35,452 nt of DNA. Origin: Candidatus Kapaibacterium sp. Lineage in GTDB: Bacteria; Bacteroidota; Ignavibacteria; Kapaibacteriales; Kapaibacteriaceae. The stretch is from contig JAURNF010000037.1 in NCBI GenBank assembly GCA_030830285.1, positions 1 through 35,452 on the forward strand. Direction: 5' to 3'. Numbering within the stretch: the stretch's first letter is position 1; every line of letters begins with the position of its first letter. Below the pieces are notes generated by a model, which saw nothing but the letters and a program-made list of their open reading frames with translations, made no database searches and was not told the DNA's origin. The translations under genes and the position numbers were made by a program. This document shows, one piece after another, positions 1 to 8,166 of the stretch.

Positions 1-1101
1 CTTCTTTCCGCTCGGATTCCACGAGATGCCTGGTGTGAGGAAGTTCAGTTCCTCAAAGTCTGTTGAGCGTGCACTTGCGGCGAGCCGGCGAGGTTCCTTC
101 TTCTGCAAGTCCATCACCCACAGTCCGAACGTGTTATCACCACGATCGGAGAGAAACGCAACCGACTCACCGTCGGGTGAGATGGCCGGTGAGGTGTTGT
201 AGAAATTGTCTTGCTTCTGGTGATTCGTCAGGCGAGATGCAAAATCCTCGACGTAATCATAACGACTCACGTCAGGGAAATAGAACTTCTTCTCGTCCTT
301 CGCCCACTGTTCCGACATCTCCTCGTAGGTCATGCCGAATGCAGCACGGAATGTTCGATCCACATCGCCAATTGAGCGGAAGCGATTGAGCACTTCGCCG
401 ACCTTCCCCTTGCCGTACTTCGTTGCGATATACGACCAGAAGGCCTGACCACCACGATAGGCGAAATAGCCATTGAGCTGATTGATTCCACGCAGATACT
501 CACTCACGGCGACGTCACGCATGAACATGTCCGTCTTGACATCCAGACCCTGAGCACTTGAATACTCCGCGTATCCTTCGTTCATCCACAATGGGAGCAT
601 TGCAGCACCACTGTTGTTGATCAACGATTGCACAGACCCGCCGTAGAACATGTCATTGATGACTGCATGCACCAACTCGTGATGCACCACGTGCCGGAAC
701 TTCTGGTAATCACCTTCAAACGGAATCACAACACGATTCTTGAATAACTCTGTGACACCACCGATGCCCTCGGTCATAAACTCATCAATCACATTCGTTT
801 GCTGGAACTGATTATGTGAGTTGTAAATGATGAAGACAATGCGCTTCGTAAGCGAAAACGACAGTTCGTCTTGAATCTGTTTGAGAGCATCTTCAGCCTT
901 CAGTGCAGCATAGCGAGCGACGTACTCAGCGTCTCCGTGGAAGTAGACGTCGAAGTTGGCCGACTGGATATAGCGCCACTGAAATTTCTCGTACTGCTTC
1001 TTATTCTTCCCAAACGGCAGACTACCTGCGAGGAATTGCGCAGATGCTGGTTGAAGCGTGGCGAAGGCCACAAGCAATATGGTAAGTGCCACTGAGCGCA
1101 T
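1..1101 (-). CDS. Secreted gluzincin-like metallopeptidase with PD40 beta-propeller repeats (partial, 3' end outside window)
   Basis: Reading the minus strand gives an open frame of 367 codons that runs off the left edge. The N-terminus is a clear signal peptide (MRSVALTILLVAFATLQPASA, then QF). A zinc-peptidase motif HELVH lies at residues 141-145, followed by LWMNEGYAEY at about 171-180, where Glu175 is the likely third ligand; this is the layout of the peptidase MA-like family. Near residue 315 a TolB/PD40-type propeller blade begins (ISPDGESVAFLSDRGDN). The protein is therefore probably exported and attached to, or acting in, the envelope; its substrate is unknown. It follows rnc with a short gap. 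The start at 1101 was chosen because it gives the cleanest signal peptide; an in-frame ATG at 1140, 7 bp after the rnc stop, is the alternative. Neither start has a good Shine-Dalgarno sequence. The number of propeller blades cannot be seen here. Confidence 0.85.
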   Translation of the reverse strand, partial: MRSVALTILLVAFATLQPASAQFLAGSLPFGKNKKQYEKFQWRYIQSANFDVYFHGDAEYVARYAALKAEDALKQIQDELSFSLTKRIVFIIYNSHNQFQQTNVIDEFMTEGIGGVTELFKNRVVIPFEGDYQKFRHVVHHELVHAVINDMFYGGSVQSLINNSGAAMLPLWMNEGYAEYSSAQGLDVKTDMFMRDVAVSEYLRGINQLNGYFAYRGGQAFWSYIATKYGKGKVGEVLNRFRSIGDVDRTFRAAFGMTYEEMSEQWAKDEKKFYFPDVSRYDYVEDFASRLTNHQKQDNFYNTSPAISPDGESVAFLSDRGDNTFGLWVMDLQKKEPRRLAASARSTDFEELNFLTPGISWNPSGKK

Positions 1102-1147
1102 GAGCTGCAAGACGCTGTTCGTGATGATGACGTATGTCATCGAAAAG

Positions 1148-1978
1148 TTACGTGGCAGATGGTCGTCGCTGCTGCGAACGCTTCGCAAGGAACTCAAGTC
1201 CGGCCTCAGCCGCAGCTTGTTCAGCATCCTTCTTATTCCGACCGGAACCACTGCCGATAACAGCATCGTCGACGATCACGTCAACCGTAAAGTGTTTCTC
1301 ATGGTCGGGTCCCTCCTCACGAGTAACGACATACCGCGGCGCAAGCTGTCCCTTGGCCTGCACGGTTTCGAGAAGAAGGCTCTTATAGTTGGTGTCGTGC
1401 ACCAGTGACTCCTGAACCATGATCGGCAGGAGTTTCTCGACAATAAACCGTCGCACGTCATCGAAACCTCGATCAAGGTAGATGGCTGCAATGATTGCCT
1501 CCAATGCATCAGCGAGCATGGAGTCGTTTCCACGCTGGAGCGATTGCGAAGCTGAGTAGCTCAGGAACAAGTAGTCGTCGAGTTTAATAGCGCGCGCGCA
1601 AATCGCGAGGCTCTTCTTATTGACAATCCACGAGCGCATCTTGGTGAGCTCGCCTTCCAACACCTCACGGTTGTTGTAGAACAAGTACTCAGCCGTTACC
1701 ATGCCGAGAATGGCATCGCCAAGGAACTCGAGACGTTCGTTCGAACGATGGTCTGGACTGTTGACGACTTGCAAGTACGAGCGATGCGTAAGCGCTTGCT
1801 CGTAAAGTGATGGCATGTGGATGTCAACGCCGAGAAGTTGCTCCAGCTCCGCAACCCGTTCGTCTGTAAGCACACCGACCGGTGGGAACAGCTCACGAAA
1901 CATCGCGTTGTTTGCCGAGCCACGAGTGGCGGCAAACTTCAGAAGATTCGCATAGAGCTGGCGGACGATGTCCTTCAC
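1148..1978 (-). CDS. rnc: Ribonuclease III
   Basis: 276 residues. This enzyme cleaves double-stranded RNA in rRNA precursors and some mRNAs. The catalytic signature NERLEFLGDA is at residues 80-89 and a second acidic helix (ADALEAIIAAIYLDRG) supplies the remaining metal ligands. A double-stranded-RNA-binding domain fills the C-terminus (about residues 193-270, ending in the GRNKKDAEQAAAEAGLEFL helix). The protein is longer than E. coli RNase III because of about 50 extra N-terminal residues, as is usual in Bacteroidota relatives. The start codon is GTG, only 3 bp after the fabF stop, with no obvious ribosome-binding site, so translational coupling to fabF is likely. fabF-rnc adjacency is common in this group. 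Confidence 0.96.
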   Translation of the reverse strand: MKDIVRQLYANLLKFAATRGSANNAMFRELFPPVGVLTDERVAELEQLLGVDIHMPSLYEQALTHRSYLQVVNSPDHRSNERLEFLGDAILGMVTAEYLFYNNREVLEGELTKMRSWIVNKKSLAICARAIKLDDYLFLSYSASQSLQRGNDSMLADALEAIIAAIYLDRGFDDVRRFIVEKLLPIMVQESLVHDTNYKSLLLETVQAKGQLAPRYVVTREEGPDHEKHFTVDVIVDDAVIGSGSGRNKKDAEQAAAEAGLEFLAKRSQQRRPSAT

Positions 1979-1981
1979 GAC

Positions 1982-3238
1982 TTAATCGACGTATGCTTTG
2001 AAACAGAGCGTTGCGTTGTGACCACCGAATCCGAACGTGTTGCTCAGAGCCGCACGAATCTTCATTGGTTGTGGGACATTCGCCACATAGTTCAGCGTAC
2101 ACTCTGGGTCAGGCGTAAACTGGTTGATCGTCGGAGGCGCAATACCGTTGACAATTGCCATCGTTGTAGCGATTGCCTCAACCGCACCCGCCGCACCGAG
2201 GAGGTGACCAGTCATGGACTTGGTTGAGCTAACAAGCAGGTTCGCCGCATGATCACCAAACACACTCATGATTGCCGCTGATTCAGACTTATCGTTGAAT
2301 GCAGTCGACGTTCCGTGTGCGTTGATGTAGTCGATATCCGTTGGCTCAAGTCCTGCATCTTGAATGGCAAGCTTCATGGAGCGGACGGCTCCCTCGCCCC
2401 CTGCCGCAGGTTGCGTGATGTGGTAGGCGTCATCTGTGAGGCCGATACCAGCAAGTTCTGCGAGAATTGTCGCGCCACGGTTCTGTGCGTGCTCGAGCGT
2501 CTCGAGTACGAGAATACCACCGCCTTCACCCATCACAAATCCATCGCGATCCTTATCGAACGGACGGCTAGCTGTGGATGGATCATCGTTGCGTGTTGAA
2601 AGTGCCTTCATGGCATTGAAACCACCAATACCCATTGGGCAAACGACGGCTTCTGAACCACCGGCAAGCATGACATCGGCCATGCCGCGCTGCATCAACA
2701 TCAGCGCATCAGCGATAGAGTGCGACGACGTAGCACATGCTGATACTGTTCCGTAGTTCGGGCCCTTCAGGCCGTAGCGAATAGCAATGTGACCAGCAGC
2801 GATATCCGAAATGAGCATCGGAACAAAGAACGGCGAAATGCGGTCAGGCTTTCCACCGCGCTCGTAGAGGTTTTGCTGCTGGTGATGGTACGTCCACATA
2901 CCACCGATGCCCGATCCGAAGACGACACCAACGCGCTCGCGGTTCGTCTTCTCGAAATCGATTCCTGCATGCTCCACAGCCATGATCGCTGCAGACATAG
3001 CAAACTGAGTAAAGAGGTCCATACGCTGGACCTCTTTTCTCGTGATGTGAATCGTTGGATCGTAGTTCTTTACCTCTGCGGCAAAGCGCGTATCGAAGTC
3101 AGTTGCATCAAAGCGTGTAATGGGAGCCGCACCGCTGCGTCCCTCCATCATACCGTTCCAGAATTCAGCAGCCGTGTTGCCGATTGGCGTGATGGCACCG
3201 ATTCCTGTAATGACTACTCGTTGAAGCTGTCTCGACAT
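1982..3238 (-). CDS. fabF: 3-oxoacyl-[acyl-carrier-protein] synthase II (KAS II)
   Basis: 418 residues. FabF condenses malonyl-ACP with acyl-ACP in the elongation cycle of type II fatty acid synthesis. The Cys-His-His triad is visible: Cys168 in TVSACATSSHS, His308 in NAHGTST and His345 in KSMTGHLLGAAGA, with the conserved Lys340. Length and the C-terminal SNTFGFGGHNA motif are normal for the family. The ATG at 3238 is preferred; a GTG two codons upstream (3244) is possible. It lies directly downstream of acpP and upstream of rnc in the long minus-strand lipid operon. Confidence 0.97.
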   Translation of the reverse strand: MSRQLQRVVITGIGAITPIGNTAAEFWNGMMEGRSGAAPITRFDATDFDTRFAAEVKNYDPTIHITRKEVQRMDLFTQFAMSAAIMAVEHAGIDFEKTNRERVGVVFGSGIGGMWTYHHQQQNLYERGGKPDRISPFFVPMLISDIAAGHIAIRYGLKGPNYGTVSACATSSHSIADALMLMQRGMADVMLAGGSEAVVCPMGIGGFNAMKALSTRNDDPSTASRPFDKDRDGFVMGEGGGILVLETLEHAQNRGATILAELAGIGLTDDAYHITQPAAGGEGAVRSMKLAIQDAGLEPTDIDYINAHGTSTAFNDKSESAAIMSVFGDHAANLLVSSTKSMTGHLLGAAGAVEAIATTMAIVNGIAPPTINQFTPDPECTLNYVANVPQPMKIRAALSNTFGFGGHNATLCFKAYVD

Positions 3239-3272
3239 ACGCACCTACAGTGTTGATCGCAGAGAAAAATGG

Positions 3273-3506
3273 TTAAGACTTCGACTCGATGTACGTGATC
3301 GCGTCGCCAACTGTTTGGATCTTCTCAGCATCGCTGTCTTCGATCGTCAGGTTGAATGCGCGCTCGAACTCCATGATGAGTTCAACAGTGTCAAGCGAGT
3401 CTGCACCAAGGTCGCTCGTGAACGAGGCTGTTGGTGTTACTTGTGATTCTTCAACACCGAGCTTCGAAACGATGATCTCGGTGACTTTTTGTGCCACTGC
3501 GGACAT
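3273..3506 (-). CDS. acpP: Acyl carrier protein
   Basis: 77 residues, acidic. It carries growing acyl chains on a 4'-phosphopantetheine attached to Ser37 in the invariant DSL motif (SDLGADSLDTVELIMEFE). The start at 3506 gives MSAVAQKV and has an upstream AAGGG at suitable spacing; the longer reading frame from 3581 adds residues unlike any ACP and runs into fabG. It is flanked by fabG (upstream) and fabF (downstream), the standard arrangement. Confidence 0.98.
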   Translation of the reverse strand: MSAVAQKVTEIIVSKLGVEESQVTPTASFTSDLGADSLDTVELIMEFERAFNLTIEDSDAEKIQTVGDAITYIESKS

Positions 3507-3559
3507 ACTAAACCCTTGAAAAATGAGGTTGGAAATTGATTCGACGTTGTAGCCTTGTA

Positions 3560-4312
3560 TTACATCGCAAGCCCACCGCACACGTTCAGAACCTGACCAG
3601 TGACGTAGGACGACTCCTGAGCGAGAAAGAACGACACAACACTTGCAATCTCATCGGCTTGAGCTCCGCGCTTCAGTGGGATATTCCCAAAGAACGCCGC
3701 CTTCTGATCTTCCGTGAGTTTGTCCGTCATGTCGGTTTCTACGAAACCAGGAGCCACACAATTTACAGAAACGTTACGACTTGCCAGTTCCCGCGCGAGG
3801 CTCTTGGTAAGTCCGACCAGACCCGCCTTTGCACTGCTGTAATTCACCTGTCCAGCATTACCCTGGAGTCCGACGATGCTCCCGATGTTCACGATGCGTC
3901 CGCTGCGCTGCGACATCATCGGACGCGCAGCCGCTTTGCATGCGTAGAACACACCACTGAGGTTTGTTTCGATAACGTCGTGCCAATCCTTGGAACCCAT
4001 TCGCATAATGAGTCCATCCTTGGTGATGCCGGCATTATTAACAAGTCCATCAAGTCGTCCGCCCTGAGCAACCACAGCCTCAATAAACTCCTTGACGCTG
4101 TCTTCATTGCTGACATCTACCTGGAGGAATGTCACTGTTCCGCCGGCAGCACGTATCTCGGCAGCAATAGCATCTGCACGTGTCGAGCTAGCGTTGTACG
4201 TGGCAAACACGTGAGCGCCTTCGGCACAGAGTCTGCGCACGATTGCTTCACCAATTCCACGCGCACCGCCCGTTACTGCGATGACCTTCCCTGTATGTGC
4301 GAATGTTCCCAT
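3560..4312 (-). CDS. fabG: 3-oxoacyl-[acyl-carrier-protein] reductase
   Basis: 250 residues, a short-chain dehydrogenase/reductase that reduces 3-oxoacyl-ACP with NADPH. The Rossmann motif TGGARGIG is at residues 14-21, NNAG at about 92-95, and the catalytic set Asn117, Ser145, Tyr158, Lys162 (NYSSAK) is complete. The C-terminus TGQVLNVCGGLAM is typical of FabG. The start has a purine-rich CGGAGA 8 bases upstream. Context (fabD upstream, acpP downstream) separates it from the many other SDR enzymes. Confidence 0.97.
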   Translation of the reverse strand: MGTFAHTGKVIAVTGGARGIGEAIVRRLCAEGAHVFATYNASSTRADAIAAEIRAAGGTVTFLQVDVSNEDSVKEFIEAVVAQGGRLDGLVNNAGITKDGLIMRMGSKDWHDVIETNLSGVFYACKAAARPMMSQRSGRIVNIGSIVGLQGNAGQVNYSSAKAGLVGLTKSLARELASRNVSVNCVAPGFVETDMTDKLTEDQKAAFFGNIPLKRGAQADEIASVVSFFLAQESSYVTGQVLNVCGGLAM

Positions 4313-4330
4313 GCTTGCGTCTCCGATCGT

Positions 4331-5266
4331 TTATGCTACCTGTTCAGAAAATCGCTGGACATCTGCCCAGGTGTCAATTCCGTCAATTGAGGCTTCGGCA
4401 AGTGTCCGCTTTACAAGGCCTTGAAGCACCTTACCTGGACCAATTTCTACGAAGCTTGTGATGCCATCGTTCCACATCGCATGCATTGTTCCGGTCCACA
4501 GAACCGGCGCGGTAAGCTGCGCAATGGCCGCCTGCTGGAGCTCGGCAGCGGTTGTGACCGCCGAAGCCGATACGTTGACGTAGACAGCGACCGAGGCATC
4601 GGCAAATGGAGTTGCCAGGATGCTTTCTGCCAGACCATTCTGTGCTTCCGCGAGAAGGGGCGAGTGAAACGCACCACTTACTTGGAGTTCCTTCACGAGC
4701 TTCGCCCCGCGTTCCTTGAAGATCGGCATGCATGAACGGACATATTCTGCGCTTCCGCTAATGACAACCTGACCGGGCGAGTTAAAGTTGGCTGGGACAA
4801 GTGTTGCGTCCCCTCCCTTGTTGAGTTCCGAGCATACCGCACGAACGGTATCGTCATCCATGCCAACAATCGCAGCCATGGTACCTGGCAGACGATTGCC
4901 TGCCTCGAACATCAGGGTAGCGCGGCGCTGAACGAGTCGCAGCGCGTCGTCGAAGCTGAGAACCCCAGCGGCATACAATGCAGAATACTCACCCAGTGAG
5001 TGCCCTGCGACGGCCTTCATTCGTGCTTGCGCACCTGTTGTTTCAAGGAGAATGGCCTCGTGGAGGAACAACGCAGGCTGCGTATACCGTGTCTGGCGCA
5101 GTTCATCGTCAGGTCCATTGGACATGATTCCAAGAAGGTCATATCCCAGAACATCGTTAGCACGCTGTGCGAGCGCGCGTGCGCGGTCGTCAGCGGCAAT
5201 AATGTCCGCTGCCATGCCGACGTATTGCGAACCTTGTCCAGAAAACACTAGAGCGGTTGAAGACAT
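4331..5266 (-). CDS. fabD: Malonyl-CoA:ACP transacylase
   Basis: 311 residues. FabD loads malonate from CoA onto ACP. The nucleophile Ser90 sits in the GHSLGEYSAL elbow, the partner His201 in SGAFHSPLL, and the N-terminal oxyanion motif FSGQGSQYVGM is at residues 8-18. Length is normal. It lies between fabH and fabG with gaps under 20 bp, so it is co-transcribed with them. Confidence 0.97.
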   Translation of the reverse strand: MSSTALVFSGQGSQYVGMAADIIAADDRARALAQRANDVLGYDLLGIMSNGPDDELRQTRYTQPALFLHEAILLETTGAQARMKAVAGHSLGEYSALYAAGVLSFDDALRLVQRRATLMFEAGNRLPGTMAAIVGMDDDTVRAVCSELNKGGDATLVPANFNSPGQVVISGSAEYVRSCMPIFKERGAKLVKELQVSGAFHSPLLAEAQNGLAESILATPFADASVAVYVNVSASAVTTAAELQQAAIAQLTAPVLWTGTMHAMWNDGITSFVEIGPGKVLQGLVKRTLAEASIDGIDTWADVQRFSEQVA

Positions 5267-5281
5267 AGATCGTGCCTTTGG

Positions 5282-6271
5282 TTAGGTATCAATCGACCAG
5301 CGAACAAGAACGCTACCCCAGGTGTATCCTGCGCCAAACGACGACAATACAAGGTAGTCACCCTTCGAAACCTTCTTGTTCATGTGGAGTTCCGACAAAC
5401 AGATCGGAATCGTTCCGGCAGTTGTGTTGCCATATCGATCGATGTTGATCATGACCTTATCGCGGGAGAGTCCCATGCGGTCGGCTGTCGCATCGATGAT
5501 GCGGAGGTTCGCCTGATGTGGAACGAGCCACGAAACATTATCTGCTGTAAGGTTGTTGCGCTGCATGATTTCAAACGACACATCAGCCATACCCTTCACA
5601 GCGCTCTTGAACACAGCCTGTCCTTCTTGATAGACAAAGTGTTCACGATTGGTAACGGTCTCGATCGATGGTGGACGGAGACTACCACCTGCCTTCTGAT
5701 GAAGGAAGTCTTCTCCTCGACCATCCATGCGGAGGATGTGGTCGACAACACCGAAGGAGTCATCCTCGGTTGCCTCGAGCAACACTGCTCCACCGCCGTC
5801 ACCGAACAACACACACGTTGTACGGTCTTCGAAATTCAAGATCGAACTCATTTTGTCGCCACCGAGAACCAACGCACGCTTCACAGCGCCAGATTCCACC
5901 ATCTTGGCACCCGTGACGAGTGCATACAGGAAGCCAGAGCATGCACCTGCAAGGTCGAAGCCCCACGCATTTGTCGCGCCGAGCTTCCGTTGGAGAATGG
6001 CTGCCGACGATGGGAACACACGATCTGGCGTGATCGTAGCGAGGATGATCAGATCGATATCCTCTGGTGTTAACCCGCGTTGCTCAAGCACACTCTTTGC
6101 TGCAGGCAACAGAATGTCGGTTACACCACCTTCGAAGGCGAAGTGGCGTTCGGTGATGCCCGTACGAGTCTTGATCCACTCGTCGTTCGTGTCAATCTTG
6201 CTCTCGAACCAAACGTTGTCATACACGTCGGGTGGAACATTATGCGCTACTGCTGTGATTGCGGCCTTCAT
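5282..6271 (-). CDS. fabH: 3-oxoacyl-[acyl-carrier-protein] synthase III (KAS III)
   Basis: 329 residues. FabH starts fatty acid synthesis by condensing acetyl-CoA (or another short or branched acyl-CoA) with malonyl-ACP. The Cys-His-Asn triad is present: Cys111 in DLAGACSGF, His252 in VPHQANLRIID, Asn282 in RYGNTTAG. The ATG overlaps the plsX stop by 4 bp and has a good GAAGGA ribosome-binding site 7 bases upstream. Primer preference (straight or branched chain) cannot be read from sequence by eye. Confidence 0.97.
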   Translation of the reverse strand: MKAAITAVAHNVPPDVYDNVWFESKIDTNDEWIKTRTGITERHFAFEGGVTDILLPAAKSVLEQRGLTPEDIDLIILATITPDRVFPSSAAILQRKLGATNAWGFDLAGACSGFLYALVTGAKMVESGAVKRALVLGGDKMSSILNFEDRTTCVLFGDGGGAVLLEATEDDSFGVVDHILRMDGRGEDFLHQKAGGSLRPPSIETVTNREHFVYQEGQAVFKSAVKGMADVSFEIMQRNNLTADNVSWLVPHQANLRIIDATADRMGLSRDKVMINIDRYGNTTAGTIPICLSELHMNKKVSKGDYLVLSSFGAGYTWGSVLVRWSIDT

Positions 6272-7326
6272 ATCTGTTCCTTCGCTGCTGTTGCTGCATG
6301 TGCAAGTGCACGTTCAATTGTACCGTTGACATCCTTTCGAACTACTTCTTCAGCCCGAAGGATCATGTTTGCTAGCGCCTTTGGTGAACTGCTGCCGTGG
6401 CCAATGATCGTCACACCATTCACGCCGAGCAGTGGCACACCACCATACTCTTGATAGTCCATACCACTGAGCGCCTTCCGAAGCACAGGAGTGAACGCTG
6501 CCATGGCCAGCTTCTGAAGAATGCCGCGATTGGCATAGGCGCGGAAACGTTCTTTCAAGAAGCTGAGAATACTCTCGGCAAACTTGAGAACGATGTTGCC
6601 CTCGAAACCATCGCATACAACAACGTCAACTGTGCCGGCGAGAATATCACGCCCTTCCACGTTACCAGCGAAATTGACGCCGTTCGTGCGAAGCAACTCG
6701 TATGATTGTTGTGCTACCTCGGTGCCCTTGCCAGGTTCTTCTCCAACATTGAGCAAACCCACAGTGGGTGAGGTAACGCCATTCATGAGCTGCGTGTACA
6801 CGCTTCCCATGACAGCGTAATCAGAGAGGAACTTCGGCTTACTGTCGACATTGGCACCAACGTCGAGAAGCAGCGTTGGGCGACCTGTCTTGGTCGGAAG
6901 AAATGTGCCAATAGTTGGACGGCTCACGCCGGGGATACGACCACACAACATCGTCGACGTTGCCATCACTCCACCGGTGTTGCCTGCACTGACAAATGCG
7001 TCAGCCTTGCCTTGACGGACAAGGTCGAGACCCATGTACAAGGATGAGGTCTTTCGCTGCTTTACGATCGATGAGGGCTCGTCGCCCATTGCGATCACAT
7101 CGTCGGCATGCACGATCGAAACACGAGGATGCGCTGCATTGGAGCCGAGGGCTGCAACAAGTTCAGGCTCACGTCCTACCAAGATGAGTTCGATCAACGA
7201 CGATCGGTCAAGAGCTTGGATCACTCCCTGAACTTCATTTCCGGGCGCAAAATCACCGCCCATCGCGTCTACAACAATGCGGACGGGACGAACAGATTCG
7301 CTACCAGTGTGTGCGACGTCAGTCAC
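6268..7326 (-). CDS. plsX: Phosphate acyltransferase PlsX
   Basis: 352 residues. PlsX makes acyl-phosphate from acyl-ACP, which PlsY uses to begin phospholipid synthesis. The family hallmark VVDAMGGDFAP is near the N-terminus, and VSAGNTGG, VGANVD and VCDGFEGNI motifs follow in order. The start codon is GTG. A strong GGAGGAG lies 19 bases upstream (7346-7352), farther than usual, with a small CCCC-AGA-GGGG hairpin in between. It is the fourth gene of the conserved yceD-rpmF-plsX-fab cluster. Confidence 0.96.
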   Translation of the reverse strand: MTDVAHTGSESVRPVRIVVDAMGGDFAPGNEVQGVIQALDRSSLIELILVGREPELVAALGSNAAHPRVSIVHADDVIAMGDEPSSIVKQRKTSSLYMGLDLVRQGKADAFVSAGNTGGVMATSTMLCGRIPGVSRPTIGTFLPTKTGRPTLLLDVGANVDSKPKFLSDYAVMGSVYTQLMNGVTSPTVGLLNVGEEPGKGTEVAQQSYELLRTNGVNFAGNVEGRDILAGTVDVVVCDGFEGNIVLKFAESILSFLKERFRAYANRGILQKLAMAAFTPVLRKALSGMDYQEYGGVPLLGVNGVTIIGHGSSSPKALANMILRAEEVVRKDVNGTIERALAHAATAAKEQI

Positions 7327-7362
7327 GGATGATCCCCAGAGGGGTCTCCTCCACGTGAATGC

Positions 7363-7539
7363 TTAGTCAACCGTGATGATCTTGCGGCCGTTGTAGTAGC
7401 CACATGATGGACACACGATGTGTGGTTGCTTTGCAGCGCTACAGTTTGGGCATGACATCACCGTTGGTGCTGTTGCCTTGTAGTGTGTACGGCGCTTGGC
7501 ACCGCGGGATTTCGAGTGGCGTCGCTTTGGATTCGGCAT
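7363..7539 (-). CDS. rpmF: 50S ribosomal protein L32
   Basis: 58 residues, translated directly from the minus strand: starts MPNPKRRHSKSRGAKRRTHY and contains two CxxC pairs (CPNC at residues 30-33, CPSC at 43-46) that would hold a zinc ion. It is part of the large ribosomal subunit. The size, the basic N-terminus and the position between the YceD-like gene and plsX are all diagnostic. A GAGG sequence lies 9 bases before the ATG. Confidence 0.97.
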   Translation of the reverse strand: MPNPKRRHSKSRGAKRRTHYKATAPTVMSCPNCSAAKQPHIVCPSCGYYNGRKIITVD

Positions 7540-7555
7540 GACTGTACCTCAAGGT

Positions 7556-8083
7556 TTACGTTCGATGGATGTTTTTCAGAGCTTCCCACCGATCATCGAC
7601 GTCATTCGACGGCTGTTCGGCGTCACGCCCCTTTATGCTTGGAAAGATCTCGTCAAGGTTCTTGTCTCGATAGGCCGGTGCCACACGCCGAGCGGGTATC
7701 GCAAGTGTAAGCACTTGCCGTACGTCTTCGGTGATGTCAATGGCCTTGTCGTCATCGCGAAGCCCCCGAACTTCTTCATCATCAAGCTCTGCGATGCGTC
7801 CACGTTGTTCAGCCGCTAATGCGGTGTCTACGCGATACTCGAGTTCAAACGACGCTTCGAGGGGTTCGTCGTATTCTTCGAGTGAACGATCACATATCAA
7901 CCGAGCTGTTGCTGCTGCCGTAGCAAACACCGTATAGCGTCCACCAACATGCTTCTGCATTAGCCCTTCGACGACAACGTCTTGCGTAAACTCCGAGCTT
8001 AGGCCGGGAATGTCTGACGCGTGAACCGTCATCGCGAATGGATGATTACCGTCCCGAATTCCCACGATGGAGATGTCTATCAT
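7556..8083 (-). CDS. YceD/DUF177 family protein
   Basis: 175 residues. Members of this family sit next to rpmF in most bacteria, and in E. coli and plants are linked to 23S rRNA accumulation; the molecular role is not settled. Recognisable parts are LICDRSLEEYDEPLEASFELEY in the middle, an acidic stretch, DITEDVRQVLTLAIPARRVAP, and the terminal DDRWEALKNI. The conserved cysteine seen after the LP motif in many homologues is absent. The ATG at 8083 was chosen over 8131 because a promoter (8118-8147) lies between them. It is the first gene of the fatty-acid operon. Confidence 0.88.
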   Translation of the reverse strand: MIDISIVGIRDGNHPFAMTVHASDIPGLSSEFTQDVVVEGLMQKHVGGRYTVFATAAATARLICDRSLEEYDEPLEASFELEYRVDTALAAEQRGRIAELDDEEVRGLRDDDKAIDITEDVRQVLTLAIPARRVAPAYRDKNLDEIFPSIKGRDAEQPSNDVDDRWEALKNIHRT

Positions 8084-8117
8084 GGTCGTCCGGTTAGGTC
8101 CAATGTTGACAAGACTA

Positions 8118-8147
8118 CGAAAATACGGCACTTAGCTGTTTTTCCAA
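8118..8147 (-). promoter_or_regulatory. Predicted Bacteroidetes-type promoter of the yceD-rpmF-plsX-fab operon
   Basis: On the minus strand a TTTTG box (8149-8145) is followed by 19 bases and then TATTTTCG (8125-8118). This is one mismatch from the TAnnTTTG -7 element known in Bacteroidetes, with the TTTG -33 box at the expected distance. Predicted transcription would start near 8113, about 30 bases before the start codon. The -33 box lies inside a perfect palindrome (8135-8153). Confidence 0.5.
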
Positions 8148-8153
8148 AACAGC
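8135..8153. promoter_or_regulatory. Palindrome overlapping the fab-operon -33 box
   Basis: A perfect 8-bp inverted repeat, GCTGTTTT then TCC then AAAACAGC. It lies between the TPR gene stop and the YceD-like gene. Neither strand has a U-tract after it, so it is a poor intrinsic terminator. Because it covers the predicted -33 box, it may be an operator for the lipid operon. That role is inferred. Confidence 0.4.
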
Positions 8154-8166
8154 ACTGGGGTGAGGA

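Noticed and set aside
3536..4390. Long plus-strand open frame antisense to fabG (also similar ones at 17852-18619 antisense to carB and 5384-6073 antisense to fabH)
   Set aside because: The minus-strand genes have complete catalytic motifs; the antisense frames have no recognisable domain and arise from codon bias of the real genes.
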